This document shows positions 6,012 through 12,615 of a stretch of 12,659 bases of DNA, in pieces. The translations under genes and the position numbers were made by a program. The stretch comes from Bryobacteraceae bacterium (GTDB lineage: Bacteria; Acidobacteriota; Terriglobia; Bryobacterales; Bryobacteraceae). How positions within the stretch are numbered: the stretch's first letter is position 1; each line of letters opens with the position of its first letter. Location of the stretch: NCBI GenBank assembly GCA_030039005.1, contig JASHQT010000202.1, positions 1 to 12,659 of the forward strand, in the 5' to 3' direction. The notes beneath the pieces are model-generated. The model was not told the DNA's origin and made no database searches. It was given only the letters and a program-made list of their open reading frames with translations.

Positions 6012-6039
6012 TTGACAAATTCCTTAATTCTGCGATGAT
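6012..6039 (+). promoter_or_regulatory. arsR operon promoter, predicted leaderless
   Basis: TTGACA (6012-6017, perfect -35), a 16-base spacer, then GATGAT (6034-6039, four of six to consensus). Transcription should begin six or seven bases later, which is the A of the arsR ATG at 6046. No Shine-Dalgarno sequence precedes that ATG. Confidence 0.65.
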
Positions 6040-6064
6040 AGAACTATGGAAGCATCGAAATTAA
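6024..6064 (+). promoter_or_regulatory. Possible ArsR operator: inverted repeat over the -10 and start codon
   Basis: TTAATTctGCGATG (6024-6037) and CATCGAAATTAA (6053-6064) are inverted copies apart from two extra bases in the left arm. The repeat covers the spacer, the -10 and the first arsR codons, so a bound repressor would block RNA polymerase. ArsR proteins typically bind AT-rich dyads in their own promoter. The alternative is an mRNA hairpin, although the left arm lies upstream of the predicted transcript. Confidence 0.4.
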
Positions 6065-6408
6065 AGCTGGCCGGCGAAGCGGACCGGACGGCCACCTATG
6101 CCGACATGTTCGCCGCCCTCGGGGCCGAGCCGCGTCTGCGAATTTTGCGTGTACTTTTAGCCGCGCACCCCGACGGAATGGTGGTCGGCGAGATTCAGAA
6201 CGAGCTCGGCATCACACCGTCTACTCTCTCGCACCACCTCGAAAAGCTCAAGAATGAGGATCTCATCAGCGTGCGCCGGGAAAGTACGTTTCTGCGATAC
6301 ACCGCGAACACCGCCGCGCTGGAAGAGCTGCTCGGGTTCCTGTACGCGGAGTGTTGCACCCGCAATAAAGCGATCAAGCCAACCAAAATCACGCAGCTCT
6401 GCAGATAG
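6046..6408 (+). CDS. arsR: ArsR-family arsenite-responsive repressor
   Basis: A 120-residue winged-helix repressor. The recognition region GEIQNELGITPSTLSHHLEK (48-67) is the standard ArsR/SmtB helix-turn-helix, followed by the wing (about 72-88, LISVRRESTFLRYTAN). It lacks the classical CxC in the DNA-binding helix. Instead it has adjacent Cys103-Cys104 (LYAECC) and Cys119 near the C-terminus, as in the ArsR subtype that binds As(III) with C-terminal cysteines (the Acidithiobacillus ferrooxidans type). Binding of arsenite would release the operator and turn on the operon. It is the first gene, eight bases before arsC1 and reading in the same direction. The start at 6046 appears leaderless. 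Confidence 0.93.
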   Translation: MEASKLKLAGEADRTATYADMFAALGAEPRLRILRVLLAAHPDGMVVGEIQNELGITPSTLSHHLEKLKNEDLISVRRESTFLRYTANTAALEELLGFLYAECCTRNKAIKPTKITQLCR

Positions 6409-6416
6409 GAGGAGGC

Positions 6417-6878
6417 ATGGCGATCAAAACGAAGGTGCTGTTTCTTTGTACCGAGAATTCCTGCCGGACCCAGATGGCAGAAGCATTTCTGCGACAGATG
6501 ACCGGCGATGAGTTCGAGATCGTCAGCGCAGGAGCGGAGGCGGGCCGGTTGGACCCGGAAGCTGTCAGCGCCATGCGCGAAGTAGGCATCGACATCTCGT
6601 CGGCGAGCGCCAAGGCCGTCGATCCGTATCTCCGGCAAAGGTTTCATTACGTGATAACGCTGTGCGATCGCGAGAAAGAGCGGACATGCCCCATATTTCC
6701 CGGTGCGATCTGGAGGCAAAAGTGGACGATTGAGAGCCCCGCCGCCATGAAGGCCGCGGGCCTTGATCACGCATTCGCTGTGCGTCGCGTTCGCGATGAG
6801 ATCCATCGCCGCGTCGCTGAATTCATCGAGAAACACCAGCATCCGAAATCGCCGGAGGGGAAATCAGCATGGAACTGA
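6417..6878 (+). CDS. arsC: Arsenate reductase, low-molecular-weight phosphatase type (copy 1, altered general acid)
   Basis: A 153-residue enzyme of the LMW-PTP-like ArsC family, which reduces arsenate to arsenite in the cytoplasm using a three-cysteine relay, usually with thioredoxin. The P-loop CTENSCR (Cys11-Arg17) and the relay cysteines Cys83 (TLCDRE) and Cys91 (RTCPIFP) are present. In place of the usual (D/E)DPA, where the Asp is the general acid, this protein has ESPAA with Ser107 at the Asp position; the codon is AGC. The second P-loop residue is also unusual (TEN instead of TGN). It may be slowed, use Glu106 instead, or have a shifted role. A GAGGAGG sequence stands just before the ATG, and the last 10 bases overlap arsM. 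A second, canonical copy lies at 9596. Confidence 0.88.
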   Translation: MAIKTKVLFLCTENSCRTQMAEAFLRQMTGDEFEIVSAGAEAGRLDPEAVSAMREVGIDISSASAKAVDPYLRQRFHYVITLCDREKERTCPIFPGAIWRQKWTIESPAAMKAAGLDHAFAVRRVRDEIHRRVAEFIEKHQHPKSPEGKSAWN

Positions 6879-7705
6879 AGGAAACAGTACGGGAGAAGTA
6901 CGGCGAGGCGGCGCGGCGCGTCAAATCCGTCGGCAGTTCCTGCTGTGGAGCGGCGCCAAGTTCGCTCGGCTGCGTGGATCCGATCACGTCGAATCTCTAT
7001 GATCCGAGCGATACCAGCCAGCTTCCAGAAGAGGCGGTACTGGCGTCTCTGGGCTGTGGGAATCCCACCACCCTGGCCGAATTGAAGCCGGGCGAGACGG
7101 TCCTTGATCTCGGGTCCGGCGGCGGCATTGATGTCCTGCTCTCGGCCAAACGCATAGGGCCGTCAGGCAAGGCTTATGGTCTGGACATGACCGATGAGAT
7201 GCTCGCACTCGCGCGCGAGAATCAGCGCAAAGCGGGCGTGGAAAACGTTGAGTTTCTCAAGGGCGAGATCGAGAACATTCCTCTGCCGGACAAATCGGTG
7301 GATGTCGTCATTTCCAATTGTGTGATCAACCTTTCGGGCGACAAGAACCGCGCGATTCGCGAAGCTTTCCGCGTGTTAAAGCCGGGCGGGCGGTTGGCTG
7401 TCTCCGATGTTGTGGCGCGCGGAGAAGTGCCCGCCGAGGCGCGGCAAAGTATGTTGCTTTGGATCGGCTGCATTGCAGGCGCGCTGGAAGAGTACGAATA
7501 CGTGCGGGCTTTGGCGCGGGCCGGCTTCGATTCAATCGACGTGGAGCCAACCCGTATCTACAACATCGAAAACGCGCGGGCATTTCTCGCGGGCGAGGGC
7601 ATCAACGTAGACGCGATTGCGCCTCAATTGGACGGAAAGTTTATGAGTGCGTTCATCCGCGCTACGAAGCCCGCGGGGTGTTGCGCACCCGGCTGTTGCG
7701 CTTAA
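6869..7705 (+). CDS. arsM: Arsenite S-adenosylmethionine methyltransferase
   Basis: A 278-residue class I SAM-dependent methyltransferase that methylates As(III) to volatile or less retained species. The SAM motif DLGSGGGID is at 80-88, with downstream motifs LDMTDEML (105-112) and LKPGGRLAVSD (170-180). The As(III)-binding cysteines are in the expected places: Cys63 (LGCGNPT), Cys151 (SNCVINL) and Cys201 (WIGCIAGAL), plus the N-terminal Cys25-Cys26 and Cys35. The C-terminus ends in Cys pairs (GCCAPGCCA, 270-278), a common tail in bacterial ArsM that may collect arsenite. The start overlaps the end of arsC1 by 10 bases and has GGAGGGG before it, so translation is probably coupled. Acr3 begins 11 bases after its stop. 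Confidence 0.95.
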   Translation: MELKETVREKYGEAARRVKSVGSSCCGAAPSSLGCVDPITSNLYDPSDTSQLPEEAVLASLGCGNPTTLAELKPGETVLDLGSGGGIDVLLSAKRIGPSGKAYGLDMTDEMLALARENQRKAGVENVEFLKGEIENIPLPDKSVDVVISNCVINLSGDKNRAIREAFRVLKPGGRLAVSDVVARGEVPAEARQSMLLWIGCIAGALEEYEYVRALARAGFDSIDVEPTRIYNIENARAFLAGEGINVDAIAPQLDGKFMSAFIRATKPAGCCAPGCCA

Positions 7706-7716
7706 GGGGCGGTATC

Positions 7717-8814
7717 GTGTCTGAGACTACACTGGCCATACCTCGCCCTCGGGCCTCCGGCGGTCTCGGCCGCTTCGAACGCTATCTCTCGGTCTGGGTT
7801 GCCCTATGCATGATTGCCGGCGTGCTCCTGGGTAGAGCGTTGCCCGCGGCAACATCTGCACTCCGTAGCGTCGAGTTCAGCAAGGGCAGTCAGATCAATC
7901 TCCCCACCGCCGTGTTGATTTGGCTGATGATCACTCCCATGATGATGAAGGTCGATTTTGGAGCCATCCGCAATGTTGGCCGTAAACCGGCCGGGTTGTG
8001 CGTGACCTTATTCGTTAACTGGGTCGTGAAGCCTTTCTCGATGGCGGCTCTGGCGTGGCTATTTTTTCGGATGGTTTTTGCTGCATTCCTCACGCCGGCC
8101 GAAGCGAGTCAATACATTGCCGGATGCATCATCCTAGCCGCCGCTCCGTGTACGGCGATGGTCTTCGTTTGGAGCCATCTGACGAAGGGCGATCCCGCCT
8201 ACACCCTGGTCCAGGTCTCTGTAAATGACCTGATCATGCTCGTGCTATTCGTTCCCATCGTACAGTTCCTCGTGAACGGTGCGTCCTCGCTTACCGTGCC
8301 GTTTGCGGTTCTTCTTACGTCGGTTATCGTCTTTATCGTTGTACCGTTGGCGGCGGGCACAATCTTGCGAGCGGTGCTAATTGGGAAATATGGGCGCGGC
8401 TGGTTCGAACAAACCTTGCTTCCCAAGTTTGCGCCGGTCACCATTTTCGCGCTGCTCGCAACGCTCGTTCTCATATTCGCGTTCCAGGCGGACAACATCA
8501 CAAGCCGGTTTTTTCACGTGGTGCTGATCGCCATTCCAATCACCTTGCAGGTATACCTGAATTCGGGACTGGCGTATGGTCTGATGCGCCTGCTCAAGGT
8601 AGAGCACTCCGTGGCCGCGCCTGGCGCGCTGATCGGTGCTTCGAATTTCTTTGAGTTGGCTGTTGCAACAGCGATCGCGCTCTTCGGACCGGAGTCTGGA
8701 GCGGCGCTCGCGACAGTTGTCGGCGTGTTGGTCGAGGTTCCCGTCATGCTGTCGGTTTGTACGGCGTGCAATCGCACCCGTCATTGGTTCCCGTCGTCGT
8801 CCGCCACGTCGTAG
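7717..8814 (+). CDS. acr3: Arsenite efflux permease, ACR3 family
   Basis: A 365-residue inner-membrane protein with about ten helices that pumps arsenite out of the cell. Family marks are YLSVWVALCMIAGVLLGR (23-40), the segment INLPTAVLIWLMITPMMMKV (60-79), and AAAPCTAMVFVWSHLTKGDP (141-160), whose Cys145 corresponds to the essential Cys of ACR3 helix 4. Near the end is GASNFFELAVATAIALFGPE, including the conserved Glu. The frame is open back to 7318, but that part lies inside arsM. GTG at 7717 gives the normal length and N-terminus and has AAGGGGCGG a few bases before it. It is the third step of the operon: ArsC makes the arsenite that this pump removes. Confidence 0.95.
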   Translation: MSETTLAIPRPRASGGLGRFERYLSVWVALCMIAGVLLGRALPAATSALRSVEFSKGSQINLPTAVLIWLMITPMMMKVDFGAIRNVGRKPAGLCVTLFVNWVVKPFSMAALAWLFFRMVFAAFLTPAEASQYIAGCIILAAAPCTAMVFVWSHLTKGDPAYTLVQVSVNDLIMLVLFVPIVQFLVNGASSLTVPFAVLLTSVIVFIVVPLAAGTILRAVLIGKYGRGWFEQTLLPKFAPVTIFALLATLVLIFAFQADNITSRFFHVVLIAIPITLQVYLNSGLAYGLMRLLKVEHSVAAPGALIGASNFFELAVATAIALFGPESGAALATVVGVLVEVPVMLSVCTACNRTRHWFPSSSATS

Positions 8815-8824
8815 AGCGCGCCGC

Positions 8825-9599
8825 ATGCGTTTCTTAATCATCGGTGGGAGTGATGCCGGCATTAGCGCCGCTCTGAGGGCGCGCGAACTCGCCCCGGATG
8901 TCGAGGTGAGCGTAGTGCTCGCAGACGCATTTCCAAACTTCAGCATCTGTGGACTCCCGTTCTTCCTAAGCGGGGAAATGCCGGACTGGCGCGACCTGGC
9001 TCATCGGACCGAATTCGGGGGAATCGAACTGCTGACCATTAGTTCGGCAAGAAGCATTTGTTTCAGAGATCGTACGGTCGAGATCGTTGGGCCTCGCGGC
9101 CCCCGGGCCTTACGTTATGACCGGCTGTTGATCGCCACCGGCGCTCGTCCGGCCATGCCTCCCGTCAGCGGTCTGGATCTCAACCTTCCTTTAGGGACCA
9201 CATCACACAAGCCAGGACGCGTGGCCGGCGAAAACGCAGTGGGCGGGGATCGTCAGTTGGCGGGAGTGGCGGGCTCGCAGATTGTGAAGGTCCTCGACTT
9301 GGCAATGGCCCGCACCGGCTTGCGGGAGGGGGAGGCGCATGACGCCGGATTCTCTCCAGTCACTGCGTCAACAGCGGGCTTCGATCACAAGGCTTACTAT
9401 GGTTGGGCATTGGCAATTGAGCGTCGCCAAGCAAATTGACGTCTTTGCGACAGCATTGTTTGACAGAATGAAAGTTGACAATCTCAACGACGTCGACCTC
9501 AGCTACACTCCCCCGCTAGGCAGCCCCTGGGATGTTGTGCAACTGGTGGCGCAGAAGTGGACGGCAAGCCAAGAGATCCTATTGAGGGTGGCGACTTGA
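8825..9599 (+). pseudogene. Decayed FAD-dependent NAD(P)H oxidase/CoA-disulfide-reductase-like gene
   Basis: The N-terminus is a good FAD-binding domain: Rossmann GGSDAGISAA (7-16), the redox cysteine in NFSICGLPF (Cys42), and ATGARP (105-110). At about residue 119 (near base 9180) the sequence jumps straight into NLPLGTTSHKPGRVAGENAV, so the NAD-binding domain and the second FAD strand are missing in frame, roughly 170-190 residues against the family. After DHKAYY (base 9400) a second, shorter block is missing and the frame shifts. The first frame stops at 9439. The true dimerisation-domain tail, GHWQLSVAKQIDVF to PWDVVQLVAQKW, continues in the frame from 9402 to 9599. Such flavoproteins occur in arsenic operons, but this copy cannot be a normal enzyme. 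A 204-residue product of unknown use could still be made. Confidence 0.88.
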
Positions 9600-10015
9600 G
9601 CACGAGCAAGCAACGGGTATTGATTCTTTGTACGGGTAATTCGGCCCGTAGTCAGATGGCTGAAGGGCTTTTGCGCCATGACGCACACGACCGCTTCGAT
9701 GTCTTCAGTGCTGGGACGAAACCCGGCCGAGTTCGGCCGGAAGCCGTCGCGGTGATGGAGGAGTTGGGCATCGACATCTCTGGGCATCGATCCAAGCATG
9801 TGGATGAGTTTCGCGACTCCACTTTCGATTACGTTCTTACCGTTTGCGATAACGCAAAGGAGAGCTGTCCAGTTTACCCTGGGCACGCCAACCGGCTCCA
9901 TCACAGTTTTGAAGATCCCGCGGCAGCTCAAGGATCGGAAGAGCAGCGCCTCTCTGCATTTCGTTCGGTTCGTGATCAGATCCGCCAATACTTGCGGACA
10001 TTCCCCGAGCAATAG
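9596..10015 (+). CDS. arsC: Arsenate reductase, low-molecular-weight phosphatase type (copy 2, canonical)
   Basis: A 139-residue enzyme of the LMW-PTP-like ArsC family with every key residue in place: P-loop CTGNSAR (Cys12-Arg18), relay cysteines Cys84 (TVCDNAKE) and Cys91 (SCPVYPG), and the general acid in FEDPAAA (Asp107-Pro108). It reduces arsenate for export by Acr3 and is likely the main reductase of this operon. I chose TTG at 9596 because it gives the usual length, has GAGGGTG six bases before it, and overlaps the TGA of the decayed upstream gene as TTGA; GTG at 9557 would add 13 unrelated residues. It is clearly diverged from copy 1, with different P-loop and acid loop, so it is not a recent duplicate. 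Confidence 0.92.
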   Translation: MSTSKQRVLILCTGNSARSQMAEGLLRHDAHDRFDVFSAGTKPGRVRPEAVAVMEELGIDISGHRSKHVDEFRDSTFDYVLTVCDNAKESCPVYPGHANRLHHSFEDPAAAQGSEEQRLSAFRSVRDQIRQYLRTFPEQ

Positions 10016-10034
10016 GCCTAAACCGAGCGCTTGT

Positions 10035-10178
10035 ATGTGTAGAGCTTTACATATCCTCCTCTGGCTCGTGATTGCGGTCATTGCCATCGGGACAGGCGTG
10101 TGGACAATTTGGGCCGGTCACCAACCTCGAACGCACTCGATTTGGGCTCCGGATACGGATTCATCGATACCACCGTGA
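10035..10178 (+). CDS. Small single-helix membrane protein, unknown
   Basis: A 47-residue ORF with one clear membrane helix (about residues 6-27, ILLWLVIAVIAIGTGVWTIW) and a short polar tail rich in Pro, Asp and Ser. It follows arsC2 by 19 bases in the same direction. There is no good Shine-Dalgarno sequence, only GAGCGC near the start. It could be a small membrane component of the operon, the remnant of a longer gene, or chance, although a hydrophobic run this long between charged ends is suggestive. No family recognised. Confidence 0.4.
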   Translation: MCRALHILLWLVIAVIAIGTGVWTIWAGHQPRTHSIWAPDTDSSIPP

Positions 10179-10203
10179 GCGGTTAGGGCATTCCGCGATG
10201 CCA

Positions 10204-10212
10204 TGTTAGAAT
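10204..10212 (+). promoter_or_regulatory. Extended -10 promoter of the helicase gene
   Basis: TGTTAGAAT matches the extended -10 (TGn followed by TAGAAT, five of six). The region 17-18 bases upstream (TTAGGG) is a poor -35, as is usual for extended -10 promoters. Transcription would start near 10219, giving a leader of about 40 bases and making the helicase independent of the arsenic operon. Confidence 0.5.
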
Positions 10213-10260
10213 CGCAAGTGGTTCCCCCGCCGCGCTGCGCTTCGACGCAGTCCAAGCACG

Positions 10261-12603
10261 ATGGATTTTTTGAAGGGTCTTAATCCGCAACAACAAGCCG
10301 CCGTTTCCCACGTCGAAGGTCCGCTGCTGCTGCTCGCAGGCGCCGGTAGCGGAAAAACGCGCGTGATTACGCATCGCATGGCGCATTTAATGGATGCCAG
10401 TCGCGTGCCCGGCCCGTGCATCCTGGCAGTCACCTTCACCAACAAGGCCGCCGACGAGATGCGCTCGCGCGTGAACAACCTGCTCGGCAATCCAGGCAAG
10501 GATGGTCCGGTGGTTTCGACGTTTCATTCGTTCTGCGTGCGCCTGCTGCGGCGCGACGGCGCGAGCTTAGCCCAAATCCGCAATGGTTTCACGCGCCAGT
10601 TCACCATCTACGACGATGACGATCAAGTGGCCGTCATCAAGGCCATCTTCCGCGGCCTGGGCCTGGACGAAAAATTCATGCAGTACCGCGCGGTGTGCTC
10701 GTGGATCAGCCACAAGAAGAGCCGCAAGGAATCGCCGCAAGACGTCTACGGCGCGGCCACGGATCAGAAGACATCGCAGCTTGCTTCCATCTACGAACAA
10801 TACGAAGGCCGCCTGCACCAGGCCAACGCGCTCGATTTCGACGATCTTCTGCTCGAATCCGTGCGCCTGCTCGCGCACGATGCCGCTCTGCGACTGCAGA
10901 TCAACCGGCGCTTCGAGTTCGTCATGATCGACGAATACCAGGACACCAATCGCAGCCAGTACGAGCTGATGCGGCTGCTCACCGAAGCGCACAAAAACAT
11001 CTGCGTGGTGGGCGACGAGGATCAATCGATCTATGGCTGGCGCGGTGCCGACATCCGCAATATTCTCGATTTCGAGCACGATTTTCCGGCCGCAACTGTG
11101 ATTCGCCTGGAGCAGAATTACCGCTCGACGAAAAATATTCTGGAAGCCGCGAGCGCCGTGGTCGCCAATAACACCGAGCGCAAGGGGAAGTGGCTGTGGA
11201 CCGAATCGGGCGCGGGTGAAAAGATCGGACGCTTTGAGGCGTTCGACGGCGAACAGGAAGCGCTGTTCATCGCCGACACCATCGAGAAGCTGCTTTCGGC
11301 GAGCCCGGCGGATCGCGCGGCCGTGCTCTACAGGACTAATTTCCAATCGCGCCAGATCGAAGAAGCCCTCCGGCGCTACGGGCGCGATTACGTGGTGGTC
11401 GGCGGGTTCAGTTTTTACCAGCGCGCCGAAGTGAAGGACGCGCTGGCGTATTTGAAGGCCGTCCTGAGCCCGCAGGATTCGGTTAGCTTGCTGCGCGTTA
11501 TCAACACGCCCGCCCGCGGGATCGGGCGGAGCACCATTGAGCAGATCGAAGAATACGCCAACAAAAACAAGATGTCCGCGTGGGCCGCCATCTCGCGGAT
11601 GCTCGAAGAAAATCAGTTCCCGGCGCGCGCTGAATCGGCGCTGCGGATTTTCAAGACCATGATGGAGGAGTTTGCCGCCGCTGCTGCCGAGGCGAAGGCC
11701 GACGACCTCCTGCGCCAGATCCTGGAGCGCACCGGCTATGCCAAGATGCTCCAAGCCGATAATGATCCCGAAGCCGAATCGCGGCTAGGCAATTTAAGCG
11801 AACTGGTGAACGCGGCGTCGGAAGCTGCCGAGCGCGGCGAACGCATCGCGGAATTTTTGGACCATGCCGCGCTGGTTTCGGATTCGGATGCCATCGACGA
11901 GCGCGCCCAGGTGTCGCTGCTCACGCTGCACAACGCCAAAGGGCTGGAGTTCCCCATCGTCTTTCTGGCCGGCATGGAAGAAGGCCTGTTCCCGCACATC
12001 CGCTCGCTCGATTCGAAAGCAGCCATGGAAGAAGAGCGCCGGCTGTGCTATGTCGGCATGACGCGCGCGGAAACACGGCTGTTCCTCACCTCGGCGCGCT
12101 ATCGCCGGCGTTTCGGAGGTGGGCAGCAGGAAGCGACCATTCCTTCGCGATTCCTGCGCGAGGTGCCGCGCGGACTGGTCGAAGATCTGAGCCCTTCGCG
12201 GCAAACTGTTCCCGCGCGCGGGCCCGATCTTTTCGCCGAACAATACGAAGTCCGCGAAACCGCCAGGCGCAACCTCTACACCGGCAAGACCTACAACTCC
12301 GTCGAGAACATCCAGCAGTTCTTCGCCGAGCGCGGCAAATCGGCCCAGCCGTCCGCACAGGCGCCAACAGCCAAGAGCCAAGAGCCAATAGCGCGCCCTC
12401 CAGCGCCAGCTCCCCAGGCGCGTCCGGCACCGTCGCGCGCCCGCGGATTTCGCGCCGGGGCGACCGTCCGTCACCCCAAATATGGCCGCGGAACCGTGCT
12501 GCGTCGCGAAGGTGACGGCGAGGATGCTAAGCTCACGGTAAGCTTCCCCGGCTACGGCTTGAAAAAGCTGGTGGAGAAGTATGCTGGAATTCAAGAGGAT
12601 TGA
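10261..12603 (+). CDS. pcrA: UvrD/PcrA-type ATP-dependent DNA helicase
   Basis: A 780-residue superfamily 1A 3'-5' helicase used in nucleotide excision repair, replication restart and removal of proteins from DNA. Q motif LNPQQQAAV (7-15), Walker A AGAGSGKT (26-33, Lys32), motif Ia TFTNKAADEM, TFHSFC, Walker B DEYQDTN (224-230), motif III GDEDQSIYGWRGAD (251-264), motif IV RLEQNYRST, motif V LLTLHNAKGLEFPIVFLAG and motif VI EERRLCYVGMTRAE are all intact. The C-terminus has a Pro/Ala/Gln linker of about 35 residues, then a PcrA-type Tudor-like domain (VRHPKYGRGTVL to GLKKLVEKYA) that in the family binds RNA polymerase. Length and layout are normal. The linker contains a short nucleotide repeat. 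It is probably core genome, next to the arsenic insert. Confidence 0.96.
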   Translation: MDFLKGLNPQQQAAVSHVEGPLLLLAGAGSGKTRVITHRMAHLMDASRVPGPCILAVTFTNKAADEMRSRVNNLLGNPGKDGPVVSTFHSFCVRLLRRDGASLAQIRNGFTRQFTIYDDDDQVAVIKAIFRGLGLDEKFMQYRAVCSWISHKKSRKESPQDVYGAATDQKTSQLASIYEQYEGRLHQANALDFDDLLLESVRLLAHDAALRLQINRRFEFVMIDEYQDTNRSQYELMRLLTEAHKNICVVGDEDQSIYGWRGADIRNILDFEHDFPAATVIRLEQNYRSTKNILEAASAVVANNTERKGKWLWTESGAGEKIGRFEAFDGEQEALFIADTIEKLLSASPADRAAVLYRTNFQSRQIEEALRRYGRDYVVVGGFSFYQRAEVKDALAYLKAVLSPQDSVSLLRVINTPARGIGRSTIEQIEEYANKNKMSAWAAISRMLEENQFPARAESALRIFKTMMEEFAAAAAEAKADDLLRQILERTGYAKMLQADNDPEAESRLGNLSELVNAASEAAERGERIAEFLDHAALVSDSDAIDERAQVSLLTLHNAKGLEFPIVFLAGMEEGLFPHIRSLDSKAAMEEERRLCYVGMTRAETRLFLTSARYRRRFGGGQQEATIPSRFLREVPRGLVEDLSPSRQTVPARGPDLFAEQYEVRETARRNLYTGKTYNSVENIQQFFAERGKSAQPSAQAPTAKSQEPIARPPAPAPQARPAPSRARGFRAGATVRHPKYGRGTVLRREGDGEDAKLTVSFPGYGLKKLVEKYAGIQED
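12369..12388 (+). repeat. Short tandem repeat, AGCCAAG x 2.9
   Basis: The heptamer AGCCAAG occurs twice in full and then six-sevenths of a third time. It lies in the disordered linker of the helicase and codes for a TAKSQEPI segment. Seven-base units shift frame from copy to copy, so changes in copy number would disrupt the last domain unless made in threes. Confidence 0.6.
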
Positions 12604-12615
12604 TCGTTACTCAGA

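Noticed and set aside
7318..7716. Upstream extension of the acr3 frame
   Set aside because: It overlaps the arsM coding region in another frame and is Arg-rich shadow sequence. The ACR3 N-terminus begins at 7717.
10567..11754. A 395-codon open frame on the strand opposite the helicase
   Set aside because: Long antisense frames are common opposite GC-rich genes. It has no recognisable motif, and the helicase motifs on the plus strand are complete.
11794..12594. A 266-codon minus-strand frame opposite the helicase C-terminus
   Set aside because: Same reason: antisense to a conserved gene and without domain signs.
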